64,000 nt of DNA from Thereva unica (Eukaryota; Arthropoda; Insecta; Diptera; Therevidae): the NCBI GenBank assembly GCA_949987705.1, contig OX465283.1:50320953-50384952 (forward strand), read 5' to 3'. Under the pieces are notes generated by a model, which was not told where the DNA came from, did not search any database, and saw only the letters and a list, made by a program, of their open reading frames with translations. The translations under genes were made by a program, and so were the position numbers. This document shows positions 30,518 through 43,900 of the stretch, one piece after another (position 1 is the first letter of the stretch; the number at the start of each line of letters is the position of its first letter).

Positions 30518-33171
30518 TTTATTTTTTTTTATTTTTTTTCCTGTGTGAGGTATTAGGTCCAAAGGTACTGCGGCCATTAAGTTGGCCTATTGTACTACAA
30601 CCCCTACACCTCATATTTGTAGGCCAGACCGCCTGAACAAGTTCAGCAGTCTGCCTAGTGGTTTGTCGCTTAGACTTGAGTGTTCGAGCAGGGACTTCTC
30701 GAACAAAGAGACCCTGCTCCTCGCTATTGCAGGGCACTCACATAGAACATGGAGGGCAGACTCATCCTCTTCTAGGCAAAGCCTACATGTAGGGTCCTCC
30801 GCCCTTCCTATCTTCCATAAGTGGTAATTTAGGGCACAGTGTCCTGTAATTAAGCCAACAAGTGTCCTAACATCACTCCTACTGCGCCGTAATAATTCCT
30901 TGGCCTTCTTAGGGGACGGCACTGGAAGGAACCGCTTAGAGTTGGCCAGTCCAGGCGCGGACCTCCAGCGTTCAATATGTTTCATCAAAGTCCGATCGGC
31001 CAGGGCCCTTTGCAGCAAGCTGGACGGTGCCCCAATAGCCGGCTCTGGACCAATGAATTCTAAATCAGAGCCCTGTTTAGCCAGGGCATCCGCACTTTCA
31101 TTGCCTTCGAAGCCCCGGTGACCCGGGACCCAGACAAGTGTAATTTGATTGAGAACGCCCAACTCATGAAGAGCACGTTGGCAGTCCCAAACTAATTTCG
31201 ACTTGGTCCTACGGGACCTTATCGCTCTAATTGCCGCTTGGCTATCAGAGAAGATAAAAATCCGTTTGTTTTGGTAGGCCCTTCTTAAGTTCTCATGAGT
31301 GCATGCCAGAATAGCGTACACCTCTGCTTGAAAGACAGTTGCCAGAGTGCCTAGACTTATAGCCTTGCTGAATCTGGGACTTTCACTTCAGATTCCGGCG
31401 CCTACACCTGTCTCCGTTTTAGAGCCATCCGTGTACCATACTAGCCCGCCCGGCAAAACTTTAGGAAAAGTCCAGGTAAGCCTTTCCTGTATATGTACAG
31501 AAGGTTGCTTAAATTTTGAGATTTTATAGGGCATGCCGTCCGATAGCATCTCCGCTTCCGGAATCTCTTCTATGATGTTGATTATTATAGAATGTCCTCG
31601 CCCAAGACCAGCGCCCAAGTAACCATTCGCTTTCAGCCGCAGCGCCACGTTTATGGCGGACTTCTCTACCTCAAGGTTGAGGGGTACCAAATTGAGGAGA
31701 GTCTCCAGGGCTGCCGATGTGGAAGTGCGGATGGCCCCAGTGATGGAGAGGCAAGCCATTCTCTGAATTTTGCTTAAAATGGTTATGGAACCCTTAAGCT
31801 TCGTTCTGTGCCACCAAACTAAAGCTCCATAAGTTACCATGGGTCTTATGATGGTGGTGTATATCCAATACATGGTTTTCGGTTGCAAACCCCAGGTGGA
31901 ACCACAAGCTTTGCGGCAAGCCCACAGGGATCTGCGCGTTCTACACATCAGAGTGTCCATATGCTGTTTCCAGTTGAGCTTGGCATCTAGCGTCACTCCT
32001 AAATATTTGGCTTGTTGTGCCCTCCAGAGACCCCTCAACATGAGAAACAATTAGTTTGCGAGTTCTCAGCATAGAGTCAATCCAGTTGCAGAAAGTGCTA
32101 CTTAGACTGTGTCTACTTAGAGCCCTAGCTATAGTATCAAAGGATGTGTTGTCAAAGGCTCCCTCGATATCGAGGAAGGCCGTCAGCGCAACTCCTTTGT
32201 TTAGAGCTGCATGTTCAAGCCTGAGCACCAGATTGTGCATTGCTGTCTCAGTAGACTTGCCCGCCTGGTACGCATGCTGATAGGAGCTTAGTGGTTGGCT
32301 TTGAAGATAAGTTACCCTTATTGCCCGGTCGACAATTTTCTCCATTGTCTTCAAGGCAAAAGACGAGAGACTTATCGGCCTGAAAGATTTAGTCATGGTG
32401 TAATCCGAACGCCCTGGCTTAGGTATAAATGTTATGTTGACGTTCCTCCAGACGGATGGGATGTAGCCATGTGCGAAGGAAGCCCTAAATAATTTGCATA
32501 ATAAGGGAGTGACTAGGTCGCAGCCCTCCTGTAGCAGAATGGGATAGATTCCGTCTGCTCCAGGGGACTTGTATGGTTTGACCGATCTAATCGCCTCCCT
32601 AATAGCTTCATCGTTGAACAAGGTATTTGCTTCTATCCAGGCGGCTTTGGACACTTTAGAAAGTTGGCCTGTTCGCTGCCCAGCAGAAGTTGTGTTCTCT
32701 TTTGAGTAAATGGTTGTGCCTGGGAAATGTGCCTGGAGCAATATTATCAAGGTTTCTTCCCTGGACTGTGTGAAAGAGCCATCGGTTCTCTTGATGGATC
32801 CAAGATCTACCGACAAGCCCTTTGATAAAGCTTTATAGATTTTTGCTGAGTCTCGAATGTCTTCGACACTCTTGCAGAAATTCCTCCAGCTATTTCTTTT
32901 TGCTCGTCTGATCGCCCTGTTATAGCTGGTTAGCGAGCTTTTATAACTCTCTCAGTTGCCGCTCTTCTTAGCTGCGTTGAACAGTTTCCTCGTAGCGGAT
33001 CTTAACTTGGAGAGCTCGTTATTCCACCATGGAGTTTTCCTATTACGCGTCCTCATCAAAACAGGGCAGTTATTGTTGTAAGCAGCAGTAACCGCCTCCG
33101 TAAAGAAGTCCGCGGATAGTTCTACATCCATCGTAGATTTGATTGAGTGCATGGAACCCTTCAATATGCTA
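30518..33171 (-). mobile_element. LOA-clade retrotransposon, 5'-truncated, 12-bp target duplication
   Basis: CTTGGGAGGATT occurs at 30506-30517 and again at 33172-33183. Between them lies a minus-strand LOA copy whose poly(A)-like tail appears as T-runs at 30515-30539 on the plus strand. The 5' end falls within the linker after the endonuclease. The host sequence is a BEL pol remnant that reads on across the empty site. It differs clearly in protein sequence from the intact copy at 12.9-17.9 kb, so it is a second LOA family. Confidence 0.88.
30611..33164 (-). pseudogene. LOA-clade ORF2, partial, active-site region deleted
   Basis: From the 5' side: an NRKTPWWNNELSKL linker (33164-32952), then a stop and frameshift, then the reverse transcriptase fingers and palm (SPGADGIYPILLQ, FIPKPGRSDY, RPISLSSFALKTMEKIV, QHAYQAGKSTETAMH, FLDIEGAFDNT). 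Soon after VSHVEGSLEG the frame jumps to AKYLGVTLDAKLNWKQH, so the PQGGVLSPLLW and YADD blocks are missing: a deletion of roughly 100 codons. RNase H follows with YTDGSKTETG, then (after a short break at 31388-31321) FSDSQAAIRA and GHRGFEGNESADALAKQG, then the C-terminal CxxC-H-C (CRLCLEEDESALHVLCECP). Nonfunctional. Confidence 0.88.
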
Positions 33172-33183
33172 CTTGGGAGGATT

Positions 33184-34160
33184 ACTTATTTGAGTTGTGC
33201 TACTCTGGTCTTGGTTGTCAAGGGTCTTATTCTTACTTGGTTGTTATATGTAACAGTACTGCTGCATAAGCTAAATTTGATGCGTCACAGAACCCATGTA
33301 CTTCAAACTCGCCATCTTGATGTGTTTGCATCCATCGTGAAATTGTAATTTCTTTGATGATCTGGAGATGTTCCCAAACGTATGCCATGACCCGCTCAGC
33401 CTTTGAGGAAATTGATCATCCCATTCGCTTTGCTCCAGCCATATTTGTTACATGATGAGTATATTTGTTGCATGATTGAGTATGAGTATTTTGGCTGAAA
33501 TTACAATTGGACTCAACCATCCTAAAGAGTTAAATAATAATGATATTTCTGACAATAATTCTCGTTTAGTGTTGACCTTTTTTTGAAAGGTTCTTGATCT
33601 TGAAATGAAAAGTGTCAGTGTTCGGGTTCCAATGAATCCCTAACGCTTTGATGGTGGTGCCCCCTTTAGCTTGGTTGTGACTGCAGGTCAATTTTCGTAA
33701 GTGTAGACCGGCTTCTTGTAGTGTCTTTCGCACCTCTTCTATTAAGCGGAGGGCTTCCGGGATTGAAGCCGCTCCTGACATTAGTTCATTCACTTAAAAA
33801 TCTTCTAGTAGCACCTTACTGGCTCTCTCGGACTGTGATTCTGCGCCGGATGCTATCGGTTGCAGGGTAATGATTAGAAGATTGCGAATATATGTAATAT
33901 GTTCTCATAAAAGGAAACCCAATATCGGTACCATAGACCGATTGAAACCATGCTTCACTATGCCAGAGAGAACAGCCACTGGCCCAAAGAAAGCAGTAAG
34001 CTTTAGATAATAACAATAAACGACGTCTCCATTGAAGGGGGCTCTGTAGTGACATCGAAAGAAGCTCCGGTCTAAAAAGCTCGTTGCGATTCTCACCACA
34101 CCAAGAGGTGAAAATACGTTATCCCGACAAGTATGATCAGCAGCGATCGTCAGTGAATTG
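33184..34160 (-). pseudogene. BEL/Pao pol remnant, reverse transcriptase and RNase H-like part
   Basis: Minus strand. A recognisable stretch at 33793-33566 covers the reverse transcriptase segment after the active site (SGAASIPEALRLIEEV, GLHLRKL, LGIHWNPNTDTF). Upstream of it the active-site box itself is degenerate and preceded by an in-frame stop at about 33797. Downstream, about 33350-33184, the GFCDASNLAYAAV and TKTRVA blocks of the BEL RNase H-like domain appear. The comparison is with the intact BEL polyprotein at 37.9-45.5 kb, but the sequences are distant, so this is a different and older BEL family. Interrupted by the LOA copy at 33171. Confidence 0.75.
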
Positions 34161-37100
34161 GTTCTGTACAAACTTCGTTGCTGGTCTTGCTGGTCAGGCT
34201 ATGAGCGCTGTCTCTTTATATAAGTTATTTCAAAGGACTAAAAGTTGTAACGGTCGGTTGTAAAATTTATTTTGAATGGGAAATTGTCTTTCGAAAACAC
34301 TGTGTGGAAATGGGAAATTTGTAGTAAATCACTTGGAAGGAAGAAGGAAAATTTGAAAATTGGAAACAAGTAGGCGCAGGAAAAAAAAAATTTTGTAGAG
34401 GAAAAAATGGTTTTTTGACAGTCTGATTTTGGAAATTCATGTTAAAGGGACGCGTTACCTGTAAACCCGTGAGGAATTGGTGTAATTAAAGTTTAATTAT
34501 TAAATAAATAAATTGAAAGATTATTTCTCGAAGTGAAATATGTCTATATACTATATTTGATGTACGGTTTGTGTGGATTGAACCTTTTTGACCGCAAGGC
34601 CTGATACCTGGGACATTGGGAGAAAGAGGCAGCCGCAAAAGTATTACATCGATGGACAAGAGGCATCGGAAGTAAGAAGAGGAATTCGTTGTATATACGA
34701 GTGAGCCAGATGTGTTTTCTGGGACAGTTCTTCTGCTTGGCGATTTAAATAAAAGAAATTTAGGGGAAATTGTCTTGCCGTTCTTGAAGCGTAAGTTTTT
34801 GCGAAATTTTCCTTTTATCTATAGAGGCCAGGTTTGGACGTTGAGTGATAAGCTCCTGGCAAACGCCCCAGATAATATTTTTTAATCAACTAAAAATCAG
34901 ACTTGGAAAACAAAATAGAAACAAAGGAAGAAAAAAAAAAACGTTTTTTTGGGTTTTTAATCATCCTTAATCGAAGTGTTCGTGGGGGAGTTTGAAACTG
35001 TATACGAGGTCAGTTAAGTTAAACGAAGAGCAACATAACAATATATAAAAGAGAAAAAAAACAAACAAGAAAATACAGCTTTTTTAAATATGTACTTTGT
35101 TATTATATTCACTATATTTAATTTTATCTTATTTACATTTCCTTGTGGACTTTCACAATTATAATTATTTTTTTATTTTATTCATTATATTTAACCCCAA
35201 CCACAACTATACACTAAATTACAACGAAATATACGACGCACACACACAAAAATATACCAACTACAATAACAGAAACCAAAAAAAAAAAAAAAAAAAAAAA
35301 AAAAAACAGAAAACATTTTGTTCATGATTTTACATATCAATAACTCATAATTTTACATGTAGTTAGTATTAAGGTTTATCGTATTTAAAGGTATTTATGA
35401 CAGTATTTTGCTCCTTGTTAGATCAATTTTTTTTTCATTCTTGTGTTGGTTAATCCTTGTGTTGGTTCCGGTAATTTGTTCTTCCGTTAGTTTATACGGT
35501 CATTTGTAATATCGTTTGTACAAAACGAGGAGTATTGGTGCCAGTGCTGCGCGTTTTTTTATTTTGAGTTTCATACCTATGTACCTATAGTACTGAGATG
35601 TTAATTTCGTTGAATTTGATCGTTTAATTTTAATAGCTGACAAGGATATATAATTATTGTCGTGGTTGATGATTATTCATTGTATTGTTTGTTGTGAAGA
35701 TTAAATGGTTATAAATAATAGAATGTCCAGGCGTTAAAATTTTTTTCTTGTGGAATGGTTGGGGCGGATGTCATTCCTTTTCAGGGTTTGACGCCGCTCA
35801 GGCGATGACCGGAGAATGATGGAGTCGGGATTCAAAGTTGCACAGGCACAGGTAAGTGGTGAACCAACCGCGGTAAGGCCCGGCCACACACCCCACGACC
35901 CCTCCGGCGAGCTAGATAACTCCGTGTGGCCGGCGTAGGAGTTCCGGAGTTTGTTTTCTTTCTTATGTATGGTATTGGCTCCTTGGTCATGCTTTTCCGG
36001 GCTTATGGCTAAGGGGGTAATACCTCGCATAAGTGGCGCCCACTATTTTATCGCGCCATTATGCTGTTACAAAGTTCATAAATAGATAATGAGTGTTTTA
36101 TTTGTTGGTGATACCGAAACTTTTGTCAGTAATTGTATAGGAGCAACTGAGAATGGAACTTCATTTTTCTTCTTTTTTCAGTTTTCAACATAGCAAAAGT
36201 AATTAAGTCGTAAAATTTTAGAGTGCTATATTTCAAACACGCGAAAAGCAAAACCACTTAGCTTAGCTGTGCCCAAATATTTAAATGTTTATGTCGATAC
36301 TAATATATCTAACAACTTGGCATATAATAAAAAGATTATTATATTTTTGGACCTTCTGGACAACAATAGCCTGTACCAACAAGGTTCTAGAGCTGAAGAT
36401 TTAACGTGTCATTAATTTTATCAAAAGTATTTTTTTTCCATGAAAAAAATGTAACATCTGGCCGACAGTGATATTAACTTCAGTATTAATGATAAATCTT
36501 GCGTCAAAAGCCTACCGGTTACCATCACCGTGGGTTAGTAGCACTTTTCGCATGTTATTAAATCGTCCATGGCATAAAATCCTAACATGAAATAATATTG
36601 ACGCTTATTGTTATCCCATTGCTTCTTCTTTAATATAGTACTCAAAAAATCCGATAAAAGGCAATAATTATTGTTAATATCAGACGACCCATAAAAGCAA
36701 TAAATCCCCAGAAACATGTAAAATGCGGGCTGATACATATCCAATGATAAAAAGAATCATTTAAGAAGTCATTATGAGGGTTTCCCCTGATTGATTATTC
36801 CTTAACATAAAAATACCGCCACGAAAATTAGATGAATGTCCCTTGATGTCCTTTTTCATCGGGAATTAATCAAATCAGAACAGATTTTAAGCGAAAAGCA
36901 CAATAAAATGCTTATCACGTACCTTGAATTCTGATTAAGGACTCCGAATTCAATAGAGCTGTTCCGCTTCAATATTTACTGAAAGGAAAAAGTCTTTCTC
37001 CTCTCTCTCCTGTGAAAAGCGAGATATTTTTATTTAGTGATAAGAGAGTGGCAAAAAATCGGGTCCTTCTCTCAGAAAATCTGAAAGGACACTGCGACAG

Positions 37101-37318
37101 GGAAATTGAAGTAACAGGATTTTCTTGAAGTATGGTTTTTTTGGTTGTGGAATGTGTTCAAATACGCAAACGTTTTGTGGAATGTGTTCAACACCTGTTG
37201 CGTTAAGGGGAATTTATGGGAAATTTAATATTTGTGGAAGGCTCTCCTTAAATTGAACTTGAAATTTTTGTGCATAAAATTCTGATTGAGTTTTGTATAT
37301 CTGTCGTTTTATAAGGCT
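34161..37318. other. no gene recognised
   Basis: AT-rich, with an A-run at about 35279-35306. A GC-richer patch at about 35760-36060 is followed by TGGCGCCCA (36034-36042), the first nine bases of a tRNA-Lys-type primer binding site, but the match stops there and no LTR partner or gag follows. Short open frames show no similarity. Confidence 0.5.
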
Positions 37319-37518
37319 GTAGGTGTTTTTGTATAGCGAGGGAAGCTTTTTCCTCCCCGCTTGGTTGATGGTGGAAATGCGCCTAGGTACAAACCTATGC
37401 GCTTTTGTTTGGGGTTTTTCGCCTAGGTACAAAACCTATGCGCTGTAGAATAGTGCCCTAGTTCACTACTAGTGCACGAGAAGGGAAAAAAATGTCTTAG
37501 GTGATACACCAAAAACGC

Positions 37519-37524
37519 TTTATT
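37519..37524 (-). terminator. AATAAA poly(A) signal in the BEL 3' LTR
   Basis: AATAAA on the minus strand, about 45 bp after the TATATAAG box in transcription direction. The equivalent position in the 5' LTR is occupied by the T tract. Confidence 0.6.
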
Positions 37525-37565
37525 CAAGTTGAAAGTCAACTGGTCTTTATTCATTTAAAATTCGA

Positions 37566-37573
37566 CTTATATA
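37566..37573 (-). promoter_or_regulatory. TATA box in the BEL 3' LTR
   Basis: TATATAAG on the minus strand in a plausible U3 position, about 300 bp from the LTR start. The same box is at 45788-45795 in the 5' LTR, where it would drive the full element transcript. Confidence 0.6.
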
Positions 37574-37875
37574 CTACCTGGCTAACATATTTTTTTTCTC
37601 TAATTTAATATTTACAACAAAAAATATTTTCCTTTAAAGAAAACTTAAATGCATATTCAACAATTAAATTCTTACGTTCTAATGTAATATGATCTGTCTG
37701 ACTGATAAGAGTATTGTGGTAAAAATGCTACGTTAACAAGAAAATAAATTTTTACTGTAATGAAATTGAATTGTTTTGTGAGAAAAAATGAATTTGAATA
37801 TTTTTGGAAAATTTAGGTTTTGATGGACTTAAAAATAAATGCGTGATTTGAACAAATAAATGCGTCATCTGAACA

Positions 37876-37886
37876 TCCTCCCCCGC
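37876..37886 (-). promoter_or_regulatory. BEL polypurine tract
   Basis: GCGGGGGAGGA on the minus strand directly before the 3' LTR (TGTTCAG). It is the expected primer for plus-strand DNA synthesis. Confidence 0.85.
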
Positions 37887-37907
37887 GTTGAATCATCTGT
37901 GATTCAA

Positions 37908-40900
37908 CTAGACCTGTGTATCGTCTGCTAGCGCTGGGTTGATGTTAAAGTCGGATGTGTTGATGTCTAAGGAATGCCTTCTTCTCGGAAGAGGTATTGG
38001 GACGCGCGGTTTTTTCTGACGCCTTTTCTTGATATATTTATAGGTTATATAGCCTATTGCAGCTAAGGTACTAAAGACTGTCAAGTACCCTAAACTAAAA
38101 TAATGGAGATGATGCGGTGTTGTCTGAAGGCCATTAGCTTCTTCGGTTTGGAGTTGTTTGATGTCTTCTTTTAATTTAGTGAAGTCTTCTTCTAGGGTTT
38201 GCTGGTTTCTGGGCGGTTGAAGTAGTTCTTCTAATTGTGAAAATGGGATGATATCCGTGAGGTTCTGTGACGGCAGGAATGCTGTTCTGATGGTACTTGG
38301 GTGGAGATTGTGAGACTGTATTGTTGTTCCCGTGTCCTTGATGGTGCATCCAGGTTGTAGCGTGAGCATTCCTTGCCCCTTCAGTAATTGCTGTGAGACC
38401 GCGCTTCCACATACGAGGTTTATGGTGGTAGATTCCTTCATATTGTAAATCCAATTATTTGGATTTAATAGTTGTATCCACCTGGGAGGATTCTGTGATC
38501 GGACCAATTTACAACTTGGAGGCGTTGAAGAATACATTAAGAATTCCACTTCGCATATACTAACGTTGGACGCTTTTCTGTAGATAGGATGATGCTGTTG
38601 ACACATGTAGCTGGAATAATCAATTTTTGTGCATCTTGCAAGCTCTTGATCGGATAGCGGGTAATATTGATCTCGATGTAAGTTGATAATGAGGTAGTTT
38701 GTTGAGGGTTCTATAGTTATGTAGCTTCCATTAGCTACAATTGGTAATGGAATAATGCGCAGCAATTCATACTGTTCATATGTGAATAGTGGCAGTCGCG
38801 CTCGGAATATGATGTGGTCCTTAACCAAACGACCCTGTACTGTCATCAGGTTGTATACTTGCAATAAGTTGTTCTGACTTCCTGGTAGACGAACTGTTGA
38901 AGGTAAGTGCTCCTTGATAATGGTTATCTGCTCTTGTAGCTGCCTTGGTGTCAATAATTGAGGGTTGATCTTACCGTGGTGAGTGTCGATAATTAGGTCC
39001 AATAAGCTATTCTGCATTCCTTGGTAGTTGGATATCATCAGGATCAGACTAAGAGAGGCTGAGCTCAACCATTCCTTTAATTGCTGCTCTTTCAATTCTT
39101 CCTCAATGGTATTGAGGGAGCGGTTAACATAGCGATTGAATTCCTCGAACTGTTGGTTGATGTCGTCGTATGATCTTCGAACTATGTTCGTCGTTGAATC
39201 AATCAGCGTGGTTTGGTTTTTGATGAGATCTAGAAGATATTTCTGGTTTCCTTCTACCTTGTTTATAACCTCGGACATTTCCTCTGCGTAGCTGGAGTCG
39301 AGCACCCCAAATAAGGAGTGTGCAATATTCCCGACAATATCGAGTGGGGCTCTTTTCTGCCGTGAATTTGTTGGAGATTGAAGCAGTTCATTTGTATCCT
39401 TTAAGCCTTGTAAAATATTTCTGAATTGAAAGTTTGTAGAATTGCATTGCGATTGGTCTGTCATTCTACTGCATATGTGCTTTAGTCTCTCGATCCCGTA
39501 ACCGATATTATGATACTCTCGCCAATAACTCGTCATATTATAATAGATGACTAAGTTCCACTCATGTGATATTAAGTGGGTTGGCCCCATGCCCTCAAAG
39601 TAAATTCCAGGCTGGTTCTCAAATGGAGTTATGGCCACAGGACTTGTGGAACCCATTACAGGAAAGATCAAGCAAGCTAGCAATGATAAGGTTAGAGCAG
39701 TTCTTGAAACCCGTCGGCGTTTTGGTCGTGATGATGGATGTTCTGAGACGCTCGCCAGAGGTTCTAGCTGATGTTGTGGAGCAGAACCAGATGCGATAGG
39801 TTCTGGCTGAATGTCTGCCATAATAGCTCGGGAATCCATTGATCCAATTGGGGATGAGTCTTCCTTCAAATCTGAAACGGTCACTGTGTCCACTTCAGAC
39901 GGTATTGGCAATGGTGCCAGTTTATGTATTGGGCGTCTTAAGACACCGGATGCGGTCTTTACGTCTGCGACTCTAACTAAACCATCTTGGCCCTTAATGG
40001 TTTTTAGGATTCTTCCTAGTTGCCAGCTTAATACTGGAAGGTTATCTTCTTGGAGCACAACCATGGTGCCTGGTTGGACGTTTTGGCATCGATTTTTCCA
40101 TTTATACCTGTGTTGTAGTTCATGAAGGTATTCTCTAGTCCACCGATGCCAGAATTGTGTCTTTAGGTGGGTTACTAGCTTCCATCGTTGTAGCAGAGTG
40201 ACTTTGGTTTGTTCGGCCTGAGGATCAATAACACTTGTCAACGGTTCACCTATGAGGAAGTGACCGGGAGTAAGAGCCGAAAGATCGTCTGGATTTTCCG
40301 AGAGTACGGTTAGTGGTCTAGAGTTTAGAATCCCCTCAATCTCCACTATCACTGTCTCTAATTCCTCGTATGTAAGGGATGCCGTTGATACTGTTCTTAT
40401 TAACAGATGTTTTGCTGACTTCACCGCTGCCTCCCACAATCCGCCAAAATGTGGTGATCTTGGAGGAATAAAATGAAAATCTATGCCATTTCCTGTACAG
40501 AATGTGGTAATTTTTTCTTCTGAGTCCTTGGAATACACCGAATCTCGTAACTCCGTTAGTTGATTTTTTGCTCCTACGAAATTTGTGGCATTGTCGCAAT
40601 ATAGATTGCGACAATTACCGCGTCTACTGGTAAATCTTCGGAGGGCGGCGATAAAAGCTGCTGTTGTTAGATCGCTAACGACCTCAAGATGCGTAGCTTT
40701 GGTGGCGAAACAACAAAACACTGCTACGTAACACTTATGCGGACGCTTCCCTCTTAATTTGTAGTGGATCCAGAACGGACCACAGAAGTCCACGCCAGCG
40801 TTTACAAATGGTCTTGCGGGTTGTACTCGCGTTTGTGGCAAATTTCCCATAAACTGTGCAAGTAATTTTGGTTTAGCTCGTGAACATCGCAAGCAGTTTT

Positions 40901-43900
40901 GGACTGTTGATCTTGCAGTTGTTTTACCTTTTAAAGGCCAAAACCTCTCTCGTGTTATTGCAAGTAAGTTCTGGGCGCCTGCATGTGAATTTTTATGGTG
41001 TAAATGTTCCATCAGCATCTTTGTGGTGCTATGTGCGTAAGGTAATAGCATTGGATGCTTTGTGTCGTAAGGTAGGTTGGCTTCCTCGAGTCTTCCTCCT
41101 ACTCGTATAATCCCATTCTCATCAATAAATGGGCTGAGGCTGCTGATGGGACTTGCGTTGTGTACGATGGCTGACTTTTTCAATTGCTGAAGCTCCTCCT
41201 TGAATGTTTCAGCTTGCGTTTCCTTAATAAGGACAATTAGCGCTTCTTCTAGCTCATTTACAGTTAACTGCCCTTTGCTTCTATCTGTTTCTGTTTTGCA
41301 CTTACAGTTCTTTACAAATCTAAGAACGTAAGCCGTAACCCTCTGCATATGGCTAAAGGAATTACGATGGTTGATGGTTTTGGTAACCAGTCCTGCAACC
41401 ATGCTTACTGGGATTATAATCTTCGTTTTTTTCTTCTCCAAATCGCTCGCTGCAGGAACATATTGTGCCGGCCAAATGGATTCCTTCCCATGCAGGAACG
41501 GTGGTCCGTGGAACCATAACGCGTGGCCTTCTAATTTCTCGGGAGCAAGACCTCTGGATAATACATCAGCCGGATTCTGCTTTGAGGCTACATGTCGCCA
41601 TTGATTGGCTTCAGATAACTCCTGGATTGCTGCTATCCTATTAGCAACAAAGCTCTGGAAGGATGATGACGCAGAGTTCAACCAGTTGAGGACAATTTCA
41701 GAATCAGTCCAGTAGAATGTCTTGCAGTTTTGTAATTTTAAATCCTCCTTAACTCTTTTGGCTAGTTCGGAGGCAAGTTTCGCAGCACACAACTCAAGAC
41801 GAGGAAGAGTTATCTTCTTGACAGGGGCTACTCTCGATTTAGCACATAGAAGTGCTACTCTTATACAGTTGGTGCCAAATGTGGATCTGAGATAAACTGC
41901 TGCACCGTAAGCTCGTTCCGATGCGTCGGCGAATACATGCATTTGGATTGTGTCAGGAACTTGTTGACTGAATATGTGTCGTGGGAATTTGATGTTGTTC
42001 AGGCTCCTCATACCTTCTCTGAATCTGATCCATCGGGTGTGCATCTCTTGAGGTATGGCGGCGTCCCAGTCTAGTTTCAATTCCCATAATTGTTGTAAGA
42101 ATAACTTGGCGATAATCACAACAGGTCCCATTATGCCCAAGGGGTCAAATAAGTGTGCAATGTTAGAGGCCACTATTCTCTTGGTGACATTGTCGTTTTC
42201 GTTCCATGTTGCCTTTATACAGAAAGAGTCTGATTTAGGCATCCATGTTAAGCCCAACGTCTTGACTTGTTCCTCAGATGATCCATCCTTGAAGTTTATT
42301 TGGACTTCTGTATCGTTGGATGGTATACCCATTAGTAATTGTGGGTGATTCGCGCACCACTTCCTTAGTTTAAATTGTCCCTGTTGTAACACCTTTATTG
42401 CTTCCTCCTGGATGGCGAGTGCCATTGATAAGCTGTCGGCTCCGGTCATCAAGTCATCTACATAGAAGTCGTTCTGTATGGCCTTGGAGCCCAAAGGAAA
42501 TCTATTCGCGTTATCTTGGCCTAGTCTTTGTAAACACTTCGTTGCCAAATATGGTGCTGATGTTGTGCCGTAAGTAACAGTGTTGAGCTGGTAGAATTTC
42601 ATAGAATGGCTAGGATCTTTTCTCCAGGCTATTAGTTGGTATTTGCGATCCTCCTCAGCCACTTCGATTTGCCGGAACATTTTTTCTACATCTGCCGTGA
42701 AGACAAACCTGGGTAGTCGGAACCGTAACAATATGGAGAAGAGTTCTGACTGGATGGTAGGTCCTGTTGCTAAAACATCGTTTAATGATAAATTGGTTGA
42801 TGTTTTACACGATGCGTCAAACACTACCCTGAGTTTGGTGGTGCTACTTTCTGGCTTCAAGACACAATGGTGTGGGAGAAAGTAGTATGGGTGACGGATT
42901 GATCTAATAGGCACTTCTTGCATGTGCCCTAGTTGAGAGTATTCATCCAAGAACTTCGTATATTCCAATTTAAGGTCTTCATGTCGGCTTAACTTCTTCT
43001 CAAGTGAAGTGAATCTTCTAAGTGCAATGTCGATAGATTCACCCAGTTGCGCTGGATCTTGGTTAAAGGGTAACTTTACTATGAAGCGACCTTCGGAGCT
43101 TCTTCTAACGGTCTGGATGAAGTGCTCTTCGCAGCGTTTTTCGGCAGGTGTCAAAGCGGCGTGAGAAGTGTCAACTTCTTCCAGTTTCCAGAATCGTTCT
43201 ATGGTGCTGTTGATATCATGATTGCCTCCAATTCCGCAAAATGATTTGGGTTGTGTCATTCCATCTATCCTTCCTGCGACGATCCATCCTAAGACAGAAT
43301 TTTGTAGTACTGGCAATCCTTTGCCTAAATTGATTTGGCCGACAGATAAAAGTTCATGGTAGAATTCTGCTCCGACCAATACGTCAATTGCTGCACGATG
43401 GTTGAATGTAGAATCTGCAAGAGGTATGTTCTTTGGAATGTCCCATAAGCTGGTGTCTATCTCCTCGGCTGGTTGAGGAGCTATAATTTGTGGTACCACT
43501 AATGCCTCTAAACGTCTTGAGAACCCTGAGGTTGTTGATTGCATCAGTACGTTTACTCTTTTTTGGGTTCTCTGCTTCATTTCCCAAATGCCTTCGATAA
43601 TTGTATCTGCCGGTCGATGAGTTAATCCAAGTTTTTTACAAACTCTTTCGGTAATAACGTTCACCTGGGAGCCGGAATCTAGTATAGCTCTGCAGGATAT
43701 TGTTAGGCCCTTGCCGTTGCTGATATTTATCATGGCGGTGCCTAATAGGACATAACGTCTTCCTCTCATATTGTTTTGTGTAGCAAGAGTGAAATAATTG
43801 TCTGTCTTGTTTTCTGGCTTAGCTGCTGCCTCTGGAGTAGTTGATTGGTTTACTGGTATATTCTTTACTGCTGGCACACTATTGGTGTTTCTATCTATAT

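Larger units (their letters stand above)
37324..37875 (-). repeat. BEL 3' LTR (552 bp)
   Basis: On the minus strand it runs TGTTCAGATGACGC...CAAAAACA. It contains a TATATAAG box, a poly(A) signal and, towards its end, two near-identical hairpin units (37379-37402 and 37420-37442: CGCCTAGGT / ACCTATGCG arms with a short A-rich loop). This is the longer LTR of the pair. Confidence 0.95.

Noticed and set aside
36034..36042. tRNA-Lys-type primer binding site (TGGCGCCCA) marking a gypsy LTR
   Set aside because: Only nine bases match, and neither a second LTR nor gag follows.
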